Part shown: positions 8,694-17,497 of the stretch, one piece after another
Layout: every line of letters starts with the position of its first letter
Numbering within the stretch: the stretch's first letter is position 1
Assembly: GCF_015864955.1 (NCBI RefSeq)
Contig: NZ_JADYWE010000001.1
Location: 1,922,001 to 1,986,000 of the forward strand
Source: Salinibacterium sp. NK8237
GTDB taxonomy: Bacteria > Actinomycetota > Actinomycetes > Actinomycetales > Microbacteriaceae
Direction of reading: 5' to 3'
DNA: 64,000 nucleotides
The notes under the pieces: model-generated
The model's database searches: none
What the model was told of the DNA's origin: nothing
The model's input: the letters and a program-made list of their open reading frames with translations, nothing else
Program-made: the position numbers and the translations under genes

Positions 8694-11600
8694 TCACGCT
8701 TGTATTGACGTTGGGGCAGAAGACCCCTCAACCAACGAGATGAACCGACTCAACGTCGCTACTCCCTCCGCAGACTGCGGCAGCGAGTCGAGCAGCGCTG
8801 GCGAGGAGACGAGGTACGCCGCCCACTGGGCGCGCGAGATCGACACGTTGAGGCGGTTGCGGGAGAGCAGGAAGTCGAGGCCGCGGGGCACATCGTCGGC
8901 GCTCGAAGCGGCGAGGCTGACGATCGAGATGACCGCTTCTCGGCCCTGGAACTTGTCTACCGTGCCCACGACGACTCGGGTATAGCCGGCAGCGTCGAGA
9001 CGACCACGGAGCAATTCCACCTGCGCGTTGTAGGGCGTCACCACGATGATGCCGTCTTCAGCGAGCGGCTTTGCCTCGCCGTCGGCTTCGGAAGTCCATT
9101 GTGCGCCCAAGTGCTCACGCACCAGCTCAACCACCCGGTCGGCTTCCTCGGCGGAGTACGTGGAGTTGTCGACGTGAGTGGTCGGCACCGAGTGCAGGCC
9201 GGGGGCAAAGCCCTCGAGCATCCGCCCCGCCGTCGACGCGTGCGATCGCAGCAAGCCGTCGTAGGAGAGCAGCGAGACGGGGCGCGTGACGGCCTCATCC
9301 ATGCGGCGACTCTCTTCGAGGAAGTAGCCGAAGTCATCCGGCAGCACCGCCAGCTCGCCGATCACATGACCGAGCGCCGAACCATCAACCGGCGCTGGGT
9401 GGATGCCCTGGCTCACCTGGGGGAGCTGCTGCGGGTCGCCGAGCAGCAGAATGCGTTTCGCGCTCGCCGCAACACCGATCGTGTTCGCGAGGGAGAACTG
9501 CCCGGCCTCATCGATGACGAGCAGATCGAGCTGGTTGGCCTGCACCCGCTTGCGATTGGTCATGTCCCAGGCGGTGCCGCCGATCACGTAGCCCTCCGAG
9601 TCATGCTCGCGCGCAAAGCCCGCGTGACCATTCGCCGGCAACTCGCTAAAAGGACCATCGGCGTAATAGCCAACGCCGAACTCTCCCGGCACCGCCTTCG
9701 CCACAAGGTCCCGGTCAAGGCTCGCGTCAAGCACGACAGCATCGAGAACGTTCTCGACCACCTTGTGCGACTGCGCCGTGATGCCGACCTTCCAGTGATG
9801 CTTCTCGACCAGCCGCTGAATAACGTGCGCAGCGAGGTACGTCTTGCCTGTGCCGGGTGGGCCCTGCACCGCGAGGTAGCCACTCTCCCGCGAAAGCAGC
9901 GAGGCGATCACGGCGCGCACCCCATCATCCGCGCTCTTCATGGGCTCAAGGGCTGCAACCTCAGCGGGAGCCTTGCGCAGCAGCAGGTCAGACATCGCGT
10001 CGTCGGGCCACTCCGGTGCGGCGGCCACGACGGTCTCGCCCCACTCCTCGATTGCGGCAACAATGCTGTCCGCGCGCGGTGGCGGTCCCGGCGTGAGGTG
10101 CGTGGGGATTTCATCCCACGCCGGAATGTCATCGGGCCGGGTTTCGATGACGAAAATGCCGCCCTCATCCTCGGCGGGGTCAGAGAAACGAACCCCGCGG
10201 GCGAGGCGCGCGCCGGCACGATGGCCCGGCGGAGAATAGGGCAGCGGGTCGCCGTAGACGAGAAAAACATCGCCGCCCGGGCGTGGGGCACTGCTGCCCG
10301 GCGCCCACTGACCGCGAAGGTAGAGGTGCCGACGCTCGGTGCGCTGCCGCCCCTCCTTGTGCCAATCGCGATCGAGCGAGCCGCTGTCAACGATGAAGAT
10401 GCCACGAGTGTCTTCCCACAACTCCGACGGCTGCTCGAGGCGGTCGTAGTGCTCCCACCAAAAGCTCTTGACCTCGCGCCGGTGATAATCGATGGCGGCT
10501 GCAGCCATGCGGTAGGCGCTCGCAGCGGTGTCATCGCCCACCTCTTCGGCAGAGTCGCCCAGCGCCTGGAGCTGGAGATCGAGCGCACTGGGTTCGAAGG
10601 TCTTGCCCTCGAATTCCTCATCCACCGGCTCAACCGTCACGCCTTGCACCTCGGGCAGCGCCCGCAGCCAATCGCGCAGCTTGAGCGTCGAAACGCAGTC
10701 GTACTCGTTGTAGCGGGCGATCGCGTCGCGAATTTCGGTCGCGCGCTGCACGTTGCCGTTTGCGGCTGCCACACTCGACTCGACGTACTCACCGATGGAG
10801 TCGGCAGCGTTGGTCACGCCGGCGCGCTCGGCCTCGCCCATGTAGAGCGGCTCAAGTTTCTTGATCGAATACGACGGCGTTCCGATGCGCAGCGCGCCCC
10901 GCACGATCGGATACAGGTCGACCAGCACGCCATCACGCAGCAACTGGTCGACGACATCCTCACCCTCGCCGTGCCGGGCGGCGATGCTCAGCAGGTGCGT
11001 CTTTTCGTAGCTGGCGTAGTGATAAATATGGAGGCCCGGATGCTGCTGCCGCCGCTCCGTGACGAAGTCCAGGAACGAACGCAGCGCGATCCGTTCCTCG
11101 GCATGGGAGTGAGCCCACAGACAATCGAACTCGCCCGCGGCATCGACCCAGCCGAAGAGGTAGTCGAGGCCCCAGCGTGGCACCCCGCCGATTCCCGGCT
11201 CGGAGTACATCGGGTCGCCCTCGAAGTCGAAGAAGAGGTCGCCGGCGTTGGGCGCGGGCAGGTTCGCGATCGGCCGCGGGTCAACGACAACGACGGGCGG
11301 GATGGCGTGGGTGTCGGCCGGATCGACCGTGTGCTGCAGCTTGGCCTGCAGGTGAAGCTTGGCAAAACTCGCTTTCGGGATGGCGAGGTCGTCGGGACGT
11401 TCCGAGGTTTCGGCCAGGTCGGAGAGGGTGCGGATGCCCGCCGCCAGAAACTTCGTGCGTTGACCGGCGCGCAGCCCCGCGACGGTAAAGAGGTCATCGG
11501 CTTTCTTGGCGGGTTCCGTGCAGAACTTGCACCGGCCATCCCGCGCATACCGCTCATCGTGCCAGTCGACCGGTTTAGCTTCGGCGCGGTGCTCAGTGAT

Positions 11601-12212
11601 GATCGCGTGCATGCGGGCTCGGCGGCGCCGAAAGACGGGGGCGATGTCGGCCACCGCAGCGAGCTCGGAGGCGTCATTGCCGAGAATGAGTTCGACGGTG
11701 CCGTCTGCCGGAACGCCGAGCTTCTGAAGTTGCTCGTGATACGCCGCCAGTTGCAGCAGCGCGGTGACCCGCACGTGGCGCGAGAGCTTCGAGTCAACCA
11801 CCCGATAGCTGCCGTCGGGCTGCTTGACCAGAAAGTCGGCGTAGCCAATGAACGGCGACTCGGGGTCGGTTTCGTCAAAGAAGACGCCCTGAAAAACGAC
11901 GGGTGCGCCCGCCAGAAGCGCGTCGCGCGTGCGCGCGGCGTAGTCACGCAGAACAGCGGCATCCCGCCCCGGAGGTTTATCGAACTCGACCATCGCATCA
12001 CCGAACTCGGCGCGATAGCGATCCCGCAGTCGGGCCTCATGAACGTTTCCCAGCTCGGCTGCCCGCTCCAACATCGCATCGTCAGCGGGCAGCGGATCAG
12101 TAGAGAACCCCAACCGCTTGTCGAGCACGCGCAAGAACCCAAACTCGCAGTTCGACGCTTGGGTCAGATCGCTGGCGCTCGTCACGAGAGCGGTATCGGT
12201 GAGTAGGTACAT
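8694..12212 (-). CDS. RecB-like nuclease / RNase H-like / helicase fusion (TM0106 family)
   Basis: A 1172-residue three-part nucleic-acid enzyme. The N-terminus is a RecB/Cas4-like nuclease with a DSKLSR catalytic stretch (about residue 130) and a CKFCTEP cysteine pair that may help bind a cluster or zinc. The middle part, from FFDFEGDPMY through YNEYDCVST, is an RNase H-like 3'-5' exonuclease of the YprB type. The C-terminal 450 residues form a superfamily-1 helicase with Walker A GPPGTGKT near 783, LLVIDEAGQF and LLGDPQQLPQV. The family is widespread in Actinobacteria and presumed to act in DNA repair. The frame is open to 12275. I place the start at ATG 12212 (MYLLTDTALVTSASDLTQAS), where the family-like sequence begins. 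It has high-GC, host-like codon use, unlike the block at 97-8648. Confidence 0.88.
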   Translation of the reverse strand: MYLLTDTALVTSASDLTQASNCEFGFLRVLDKRLGFSTDPLPADDAMLERAAELGNVHEARLRDRYRAEFGDAMVEFDKPPGRDAAVLRDYAARTRDALLAGAPVVFQGVFFDETDPESPFIGYADFLVKQPDGSYRVVDSKLSRHVRVTALLQLAAYHEQLQKLGVPADGTVELILGNDASELAAVADIAPVFRRRRARMHAIITEHRAEAKPVDWHDERYARDGRCKFCTEPAKKADDLFTVAGLRAGQRTKFLAAGIRTLSDLAETSERPDDLAIPKASFAKLHLQAKLQHTVDPADTHAIPPVVVVDPRPIANLPAPNAGDLFFDFEGDPMYSEPGIGGVPRWGLDYLFGWVDAAGEFDCLWAHSHAEERIALRSFLDFVTERRQQHPGLHIYHYASYEKTHLLSIAARHGEGEDVVDQLLRDGVLVDLYPIVRGALRIGTPSYSIKKLEPLYMGEAERAGVTNAADSIGEYVESSVAAANGNVQRATEIRDAIARYNEYDCVSTLKLRDWLRALPEVQGVTVEPVDEEFEGKTFEPSALDLQLQALGDSAEEVGDDTAASAYRMAAAAIDYHRREVKSFWWEHYDRLEQPSELWEDTRGIFIVDSGSLDRDWHKEGRQRTERRHLYLRGQWAPGSSAPRPGGDVFLVYGDPLPYSPPGHRAGARLARGVRFSDPAEDEGGIFVIETRPDDIPAWDEIPTHLTPGPPPRADSIVAAIEEWGETVVAAAPEWPDDAMSDLLLRKAPAEVAALEPMKSADDGVRAVIASLLSRESGYLAVQGPPGTGKTYLAAHVIQRLVEKHHWKVGITAQSHKVVENVLDAVVLDASLDRDLVAKAVPGEFGVGYYADGPFSELPANGHAGFAREHDSEGYVIGGTAWDMTNRKRVQANQLDLLVIDEAGQFSLANTIGVAASAKRILLLGDPQQLPQVSQGIHPAPVDGSALGHVIGELAVLPDDFGYFLEESRRMDEAVTRPVSLLSYDGLLRSHASTAGRMLEGFAPGLHSVPTTHVDNSTYSAEEADRVVELVREHLGAQWTSEADGEAKPLAEDGIIVVTPYNAQVELLRGRLDAAGYTRVVVGTVDKFQGREAVISIVSLAASSADDVPRGLDFLLSRNRLNVSISRAQWAAYLVSSPALLDSLPQSAEGVATLSRFISLVEGSSAPTSIQA

Positions 12213-12310
12213 GTCTCGATCAGAATATGGCCGGGGAGCGACATCGTCGTTGACCCGTGCCGCTGCCGCGCACATCGGTCACGCAGGAACGCAGATCGAG
12301 CGTGCAGATC

Positions 12311-12349
12311 GACCAGTCACTTCGACCAGTCACTTCGACCAGTCACTTC
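12311..12349. repeat. three perfect tandem copies of a 13-mer
   Basis: GACCAGTCACTTC is repeated exactly at 12311-12323, 12324-12336 and 12337-12349, followed by a degenerate fourth unit (12350-12362). It lies in the gap between the divergent nuclease/helicase and endonuclease/phosphatase-like genes, about 60 bp from the latter's start. Confidence 0.95.
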
Positions 12350-12410
12350 GACGAGACATTTCACGCGCCCGACCCCACCGAAACGCCAGCCCACGCCCTA
12401 GGCTTGAACT

Positions 12411-13316
12411 ATGACGGGAATCACCACCCCACGGTCGAAGCACTTTTCTGCGCTCGCCCCGGAGCGTGAGCCCCAGCTGGCGTTCCCGCCCCGCGGTAGC
12501 TCGATGATCGGCCCCGTCGATGCCCCCGGCCTGCATGTGATGACCTACAACATCCGTCGTCGCGGTCCAGAACTTTTGCCGCGAAGCCCTGACCTGTGGA
12601 GACGCCGCAAGCCGTTGATGGCACGTCTCCTCGCTGCCGAACAACCGGCGTTGGTCGGCGTGCAAGAGGCACTCTTCACTCAGGCGCGGTTTGTCGGCCA
12701 ATCGTTAGGGGAGCGCTATCGTTCGCTCGGCCACGGTCGCGAGAGGAACACGGGTGGCGAAGGCTGCCCCATTTTTTACGACTCCACTCGTCTGGAGGTG
12801 GTCGAATGGCGACAGTCCGCGCTCTCCGATACCCCGAATATTTCGGGTTCGGTCTCGTGGGGCAATCGCACGCCTCGCGTCGTGGTCGAAGCGATTTTCC
12901 GCGACCTCGACACCGGCATCCACTTTCAGGCCGTGAACACCCACCTCGATCACCGGTCCCGCACGTCTCGCCTTCACTCCGCTGACGCGTTGAGAAACAT
13001 CGTGCAGTCGACTCCGTATCCCAGCATCATGACCGGCGATTTCAATACGGATGCTGACACTCACCCTTATGACCAACTCACCGGTCACGGACTGCTCGTA
13101 GACACCTGGAACACCGCCGAAGAGCGACTCACCCAAGTGTGGGGAACGTTCCCCAACTACGGCCCGCCGAAGCACAATCGCAAACGAATTGACTGGGTTC
13201 TTGCAACGCCCGATGTGACTGTCCTGAAGACAGGCATCAATGTCACGAGGTATTCGGGCGGCTGGCCATCCGATCACGCGCCAGTGCAGGCCGTTGTGCG
13301 TTTTGCCGGCGCGTAA
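12411..13316 (+). CDS. endonuclease/exonuclease/phosphatase family protein
   Basis: A 301-residue metal-dependent hydrolase of the EEP (DNase I-like) superfamily. Motifs in order: HVMTYNIRRR (about residue 43), VGVQEALF (about 83), GDFNTDAD (about 207) and the terminal SDHAPVQAVV (about 290), which together supply the metal-binding and catalytic Asn, Glu, Asp and His residues. No signal peptide is seen. Substrate is not predictable: the superfamily includes nucleases, sphingomyelinases and phosphatases. It starts at ATG 12411, in a monocistronic context. The following thioesterase gene is 70 bp downstream. Confidence 0.88.
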   Translation: MTGITTPRSKHFSALAPEREPQLAFPPRGSSMIGPVDAPGLHVMTYNIRRRGPELLPRSPDLWRRRKPLMARLLAAEQPALVGVQEALFTQARFVGQSLGERYRSLGHGRERNTGGEGCPIFYDSTRLEVVEWRQSALSDTPNISGSVSWGNRTPRVVVEAIFRDLDTGIHFQAVNTHLDHRSRTSRLHSADALRNIVQSTPYPSIMTGDFNTDADTHPYDQLTGHGLLVDTWNTAEERLTQVWGTFPNYGPPKHNRKRIDWVLATPDVTVLKTGINVTRYSGGWPSDHAPVQAVVRFAGA

Positions 13317-13386
13317 TAGGTCAACGCGCTAGAGCATCCCTACAAACGATTTAGGGAGCCGATCACGATTCACCTAATCTGGGCGA

Positions 13387-13935
13387 GTGAATCTGATCTT
13401 CCGCACCATCTTGCACCGCATCCTCAGCACGCGACGATCGGCCCTCGGCATCACCGATGTGGGCAGCATGACGATGAAGGTTTTGCCGACCGATGTTGAC
13501 CTGCTGCGCCACATGAATAACGGCCGCTACTTCTCCATCATGGACATCGGTCGCATGGACCTCCTGATCCGTGCCGGCGGCTGGCAGAAGCTTCGAGCCA
13601 AGGGTTTCTACCCGGTGATGGCCAACGAGACCATCAGCTTTCGCAAGTCGCTCGATCTCTGGAAGAAGTTCCAGCTCGAATCGCGCGTCGTCGGCTACGA
13701 CGACAAGGCTGTCTTTGTCGAGCAACGTTTTGTGGTCGACGGCCAGATTTACGCCCAGGCGATGACCCGCGCCCGCTTCCTGCGGAGCTCTGGCGGCACC
13801 GTGAGCGTTGCCGAACTTCTCGAAACCATTGGCTGGGATGACGAACAACCCGTCATGCCCGACTGGGTCCAAGAGTGGGCTGATCATGTTGCGCTGCCCG
13901 TCAGTCGCGCCGATGCGCCAAGCACCTGGGAGTAA
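13387..13935 (+). CDS. acyl-CoA thioesterase-like (4HBT/hot-dog) protein
   Basis: The 182-residue protein has a single hot-dog fold of the thioesterase superfamily. The segment VDLLRHMNNGRYFSIMDIGR (about residues 35-54) is the active-site helix, with the HMNNGRY signature shared with THEM6-like and FcoT/4HBT proteins. A long N-terminal stretch precedes the hot-dog domain and is not obviously a signal peptide. The start is GTG 13387. Substrate chain length cannot be read from the sequence. The gene precedes the cellobiose operon but is probably a separate transcription unit, since the operator-bearing promoter begins 48 bp downstream of its stop. Confidence 0.8.
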   Translation: MNLIFRTILHRILSTRRSALGITDVGSMTMKVLPTDVDLLRHMNNGRYFSIMDIGRMDLLIRAGGWQKLRAKGFYPVMANETISFRKSLDLWKKFQLESRVVGYDDKAVFVEQRFVVDGQIYAQAMTRARFLRSSGGTVSVAELLETIGWDDEQPVMPDWVQEWADHVALPVSRADAPSTWE

Positions 13936-13983
13936 GCGCCTCCAGCAAGCGTTTGCAGTGACTTGTATGACTTTCAGCTTTGT

Positions 13984-14051
13984 GAGAGCGCTCTCTTGAC
14001 AATCGAGAGAGCGCTCTCATAAGATCAGTCTGCAATCGTGAGAGCGCTCTC
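13984..14051 (+). promoter_or_regulatory. CebR-type operator cluster and promoter of the ceb operon
   Basis: The palindrome GAGAGCGCTCTC occurs three times: 13984-13995, 14007-14018 and 14040-14051 (the last as TGAGAGCGCTCTCA). A promoter is visible with -35 TTGACA at 13996-14001 and -10 TAAGAT at 14020-14025 (18-bp spacer). Operator 1 abuts the -35, operator 2 fills the spacer and operator 3 lies in the early transcript. The Streptomyces CebR box is TGGGAGCGCTCCCA, so this is one substitution per half-site away. The cognate repressor is very probably the LacI-family gene at 18960-19979. Confidence 0.92.
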
Positions 14052-14108
14052 ATTTCTGATGGGGGTCTCTTTCGGACACCAATAACCCTCATTCACAAGG
14101 AAGTGACC

Positions 14109-15422
14109 GTGAAATCTCAACGACGCACCAAGATGGTTGCAGCCGTCGCCGGCGCAGCATCTCTCGCTCTTCTCGCCACCGGTTGCTCGGCAACTGACGG
14201 TGGAGACAGCGATGGCCCCATCACCCTCACCGTGACCACCTTCGGCACGATGGGACTCGACGGACTGTACGAAGCGTACGAAGCCGAGAACCCCAACATC
14301 ACGATCAACGCGACCAACATCGACACCGGTGGAAACGCATTGACCGACTGGAAGACCAAGCAGGCAGCAGGCGCCGGTCTCGCTGACGTTCAGGCCGTTG
14401 AAGAAGGATGGCTCGGCCAGGTCATGCAAGTCTCCGACACCTTCGTTGACCTCAGCGAATACGGCGCAGACGACATCAAGGACCGCTGGGTCGACTGGAA
14501 GCTCGCTCAGGGCACCGACGCGGACGGCCGCATCATCGGTTACGGAACCGACATCGGCCCCGAGGGCCTCTGCTACAACGGCGCCCTTCTCGAAGAAGCT
14601 GGCATGCCGTCTGACCGCGACGCCGTAGCCGAACTCTTCGGTGGCGACAGCGCAACGTGGGAAGACTTCTTCCAGGTTGGCAAGGACTACAACGCCGCAA
14701 CCGGCGCAGCCTTCTACGACCACTCCGGCTTCGTCTGGAACGCCATGGTCAACCAGCTTGACGAGGGCTACTACACCGCTGACGGTGAGATCGACATCGA
14801 AGGCAATGCCGACCTCAAGTCGCAGTGGGACCTCCTCGCCGACGGTGCAGCATCCGGCCTCTCGGCTGAGCAGAGCGCGTGGGACTGGGGCGGGGGAAAG
14901 GCCTTCACTGATGGCTCTTTCGCTACGTTCATGTGCCCCGGCTGGATGCTCGGTGTTGTCAAGGGACAGGTTGAAGCAGCAGGCGGAGACGCTAGCACTG
15001 GCTGGGACTTCGCAGACGTCTTCCCCGGTGGAGCAGCAAACTGGGGCGGCGCCTTCCTGACCGTTCCGACCCAGTCGGAGCACCCTGCTGAGGCAGCAAA
15101 GCTCGCCGCTTACTTGACCTCGGCTGAGTCCGAAGTTGCCGCCTTCCAGGCTGCAGGAACCTTCCCCAGCGTGATCGAAGCTCAGACGGATGACGGAGTA
15201 ACCGGCACCAGCGAGCTCAGCACCTTCTTCAACGATGCTCCCATCGGCACGATCCTCGGATCGCGTGCAGAAGGCGTGACCTCGCAGTTCAAGGGCCCGA
15301 ACGACTCAGTTATCCAGGAGCAGGTCTTCGGCCCCGCTACCAAGGAACTCGACTCGGGCGTTGATGGTGACACCGCGTGGAACAACGCGCTTGAGGTTCT
15401 GAAGAACCTCGACCTCAACTAG
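14109..15422 (+). CDS. cebE: ABC transporter sugar-binding lipoprotein (CebE-like)
   Basis: The extracellular solute-binding protein (437 residues) of a family-1 sugar ABC importer. A signal peptide with the lipobox LLATGC anchors the mature protein at its cysteine on the membrane. Two GTG starts are in frame, 14103 and 14109; 14109 (MKSQRRTKMVAAVAG) is better spaced from AAGGAAG. The operon layout (binding protein, two permeases, GH1 β-glucosidase, LacI regulator) and the CebR-like operators indicate cellobiose or a short cello-oligosaccharide as substrate. This is inferred by analogy with Streptomyces cebEFG-bglC and not proved by the sequence of the protein itself. Confidence 0.87.
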   Translation: MKSQRRTKMVAAVAGAASLALLATGCSATDGGDSDGPITLTVTTFGTMGLDGLYEAYEAENPNITINATNIDTGGNALTDWKTKQAAGAGLADVQAVEEGWLGQVMQVSDTFVDLSEYGADDIKDRWVDWKLAQGTDADGRIIGYGTDIGPEGLCYNGALLEEAGMPSDRDAVAELFGGDSATWEDFFQVGKDYNAATGAAFYDHSGFVWNAMVNQLDEGYYTADGEIDIEGNADLKSQWDLLADGAASGLSAEQSAWDWGGGKAFTDGSFATFMCPGWMLGVVKGQVEAAGGDASTGWDFADVFPGGAANWGGAFLTVPTQSEHPAEAAKLAAYLTSAESEVAAFQAAGTFPSVIEAQTDDGVTGTSELSTFFNDAPIGTILGSRAEGVTSQFKGPNDSVIQEQVFGPATKELDSGVDGDTAWNNALEVLKNLDLN

Positions 15423-15437
15423 TCCACAGCAGCAATT

Positions 15438-15470
15438 GAGGCCCCCGGTCATCCCCTGGCCGGGGGCCTC
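15438..15470 (+). terminator. strong hairpin between cebE and cebF
   Basis: An 11-bp perfect stem GAGGCCCCCGG / CCGGGGGCCTC with an 11-nt loop lies 16 bp after the cebE stop and 21 bp before cebF. No U-run follows. Inside a co-directional operon it is more likely a partial terminator or 3'-stabiliser that raises binding-protein mRNA over permease mRNA than a full stop. Confidence 0.8.
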
Positions 15471-15491
15471 ACTTCTTGAAAGCGATATCTC

Positions 15492-16589
15492 ATGACGACG
15501 ATGACGAGCCCGCCCCGACCTGATTCAGGGGAGGCGAAGAAGCGCTCCGAGCGCAACGCAACACAGCTCACCCGGCGGCAGCGTCTGAGTCGCCTCGACG
15601 TGAAAGCGTCCCCCTACCTCTACATCGCCCCCTTCTTTGTGCTCTTCGCACTCATCGGGCTCTTCCCCCTCGTCTACACGTTCGTTGTCTCGCTCAACGA
15701 CTGGGACATCCTGAGTGGCGCAGGGGAGTGGATCGGCTTCGAGAACTACGTCGCTGAACTGAACGACCCCTACTTCTGGAACTCGCTCTTCAACACCATG
15801 AGCATCTTCCTACTCAGTGCGATTCCGCAGCTTGTCGCCGCCGTCTTCATTGCGGCCCTTCTCGACCAGAACCTGCGCGCCAAAACCTTCTGGCGCATGA
15901 GCATCCTGATCCCGTACATCGTGACCCCGGTCGCAGTCGCCATCATCTTCTCGAGCGCGTTCGGCGAAAAGTACGGGCTCATCAACAACATCCTGACCTC
16001 GTTCAACATTGAGCCCGTGATGTGGAAGAGCGAAGTCTTCGCAAGCCACTTCGCGATTGCAACGATGGTCAACTGGCGCTGGACCGGCTACAACGCGCTC
16101 ATCCTGCTCGCCGCGATGCAGGCAGTTCCCCGCGACATTTACGAATCGGCATCCCTGGACGGAGCGGGCGCCGTGCGTCGCTTCTTCTCGATGACGCTGC
16201 CGAGCATCCGCCCGACCATGATCTTCGTGATCATCACCGCCACGATCGGTGGGCTGCAGATCTTCACCGAACCGAAGCTCTTCAACCCCACCAGCGCGAA
16301 CCTCGGCGGTGCCCATCGCGAGTACCAGACGACCGTGCTGTACCTGTGGGATATGGCCTTCAACCGCGGAGACTTTGGCAAGGCTTCGGCGATTGCCTGG
16401 CTGCTGTTTTTGATCATCGTCGGCATTGGACTGCTGAACTTCATGATCTCGCGCAAGATTGCCTCCACAGAAGTGAAGGTCATCTCCAAGCGTCGAGCGA
16501 AGAAACTTGCGCGCTACCGCGCCACCACCGCGGCCAACCCCACCGGCGTGCCAGCGGCATCCGTCGTAGACGAGGAGAAGAGCTCATGA
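15492..16589 (+). CDS. cebF: sugar ABC transporter permease (MalF/CebF type)
   Basis: The first inner-membrane permease of the operon (365 residues). The hydrophobic segments are typical of six membrane spans after a charged cytoplasmic N-terminus. The EAA loop that contacts the ATPase reads ESASLDGAGAVRRFFSMTLP (about residues 218-237). It starts at ATG 15492. Its stop overlaps the start of cebG as ATGA. No ATP-binding subunit is encoded in the operon, so energy must come from a shared ATPase elsewhere, as MsiK does in Streptomyces. Confidence 0.9.
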   Translation: MTTMTSPPRPDSGEAKKRSERNATQLTRRQRLSRLDVKASPYLYIAPFFVLFALIGLFPLVYTFVVSLNDWDILSGAGEWIGFENYVAELNDPYFWNSLFNTMSIFLLSAIPQLVAAVFIAALLDQNLRAKTFWRMSILIPYIVTPVAVAIIFSSAFGEKYGLINNILTSFNIEPVMWKSEVFASHFAIATMVNWRWTGYNALILLAAMQAVPRDIYESASLDGAGAVRRFFSMTLPSIRPTMIFVIITATIGGLQIFTEPKLFNPTSANLGGAHREYQTTVLYLWDMAFNRGDFGKASAIAWLLFLIIVGIGLLNFMISRKIASTEVKVISKRRAKKLARYRATTAANPTGVPAASVVDEEKSS

Positions 16590-17497
16590 GCACCACGAGC
16601 CCCACACGAACCCCCGATCGCGCCGCCGACAAGCAGGCCGTAGCCGACGAGAAGCGTCGCGGTCGTGCCCGCGCCCGCGGTCTCGCTGAGCGCCCCGGTT
16701 TCTTGGTTTATGGCCTGCTTATGGCACTCTTCCTCGGTGGTTCTTACCCGCTCTGGTGGTCATACATTGTTGGCTCGAGCGACAACACCGCCATCACCGA
16801 GACCTGGCCGCCGCTGCTGCCCGGTGGCCGCTTCTGGATCAACGTTGGTGAAGTTCTCTCCACCGTGCCCTTCTGGCAGTCACTGCTGAACAGCATCATC
16901 GTCTCCACGATCATCACCACCTCGGTGATCTTCTTCTCGACTCTGGCCGGTTATGCGTTCGCGAAGCTGCGCTTCAAGGGCCGCGAAGGGCTCATGATCT
17001 TCGTGATCGCGACGCTCGCAGTGCCCACCCAGCTCGGCATCATCCCGCAGTTCATGCTCATGAAAGAGCTCGGCTGGACAGGAACCCTCGGCGCCGTTGT
17101 CGTGCCAACGCTCGTGACAGCATTCGGGGTGTTCTTCATGCGTCAATATTTGGTGGATGTCATTCCCGACGAACTCATCGAAGCGGCCCGTGTCGACGGG
17201 GCCAATATGTTCCGCACCTTCTGGAACGTCGGAATCCCCGCCGCCCGCCCCGCCATGGCCATCCTTGGACTCTTCACCTTCATGACGGCCTGGACCGATT
17301 ATCTCTGGCCTCTGCTGGTTGCTCCGCAAAACCCGACCCTGCAGGTTGCGCTGAGTCAACTGCAGAGCGCAAAATACGTGGACTACTCGGTCGTGCTTTC
17401 GGGAGCAGTGCTGGCGACGCTACCGCTGCTCATCATCTTCATTCTCGCGGGACGGCAACTCGTCTCGGGCATCATGGCAGGAGCAGTAAAAGGCTAA
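16586..17497 (+). CDS. cebG: sugar ABC transporter permease (MalG/CebG type)
   Basis: The second permease (303 residues) with an arginine-rich N-terminus, then about six membrane segments. The EAA loop reads LIEAARVDGANMFRTFWNVG, followed by IPAARP. The frame is open further upstream (to 16022), but that part is a shadow of cebF. The ATG at 16586 overlaps the cebF stop by 4 bp and is the evident start. The TAA stop shares one base with the ATG of the β-glucosidase gene, so the three genes are translationally coupled. Confidence 0.9.
   Translation: MSTTSPTRTPDRAADKQAVADEKRRGRARARGLAERPGFLVYGLLMALFLGGSYPLWWSYIVGSSDNTAITETWPPLLPGGRFWINVGEVLSTVPFWQSLLNSIIVSTIITTSVIFFSTLAGYAFAKLRFKGREGLMIFVIATLAVPTQLGIIPQFMLMKELGWTGTLGAVVVPTLVTAFGVFFMRQYLVDVIPDELIEAARVDGANMFRTFWNVGIPAARPAMAILGLFTFMTAWTDYLWPLLVAPQNPTLQVALSQLQSAKYVDYSVVLSGAVLATLPLLIIFILAGRQLVSGIMAGAVKG

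Noticed and set aside
9099..12206. Very long open frame (1035 codons) on the plus strand
   Set aside because: It lies entirely opposite the nuclease/helicase gene, has no recognisable domain, and is the usual antisense shadow of a high-GC gene whose third positions are G or C.
12311..12362. CRISPR-like array
   Set aside because: The 13-mers are directly adjacent without spacers and no cas genes are near.
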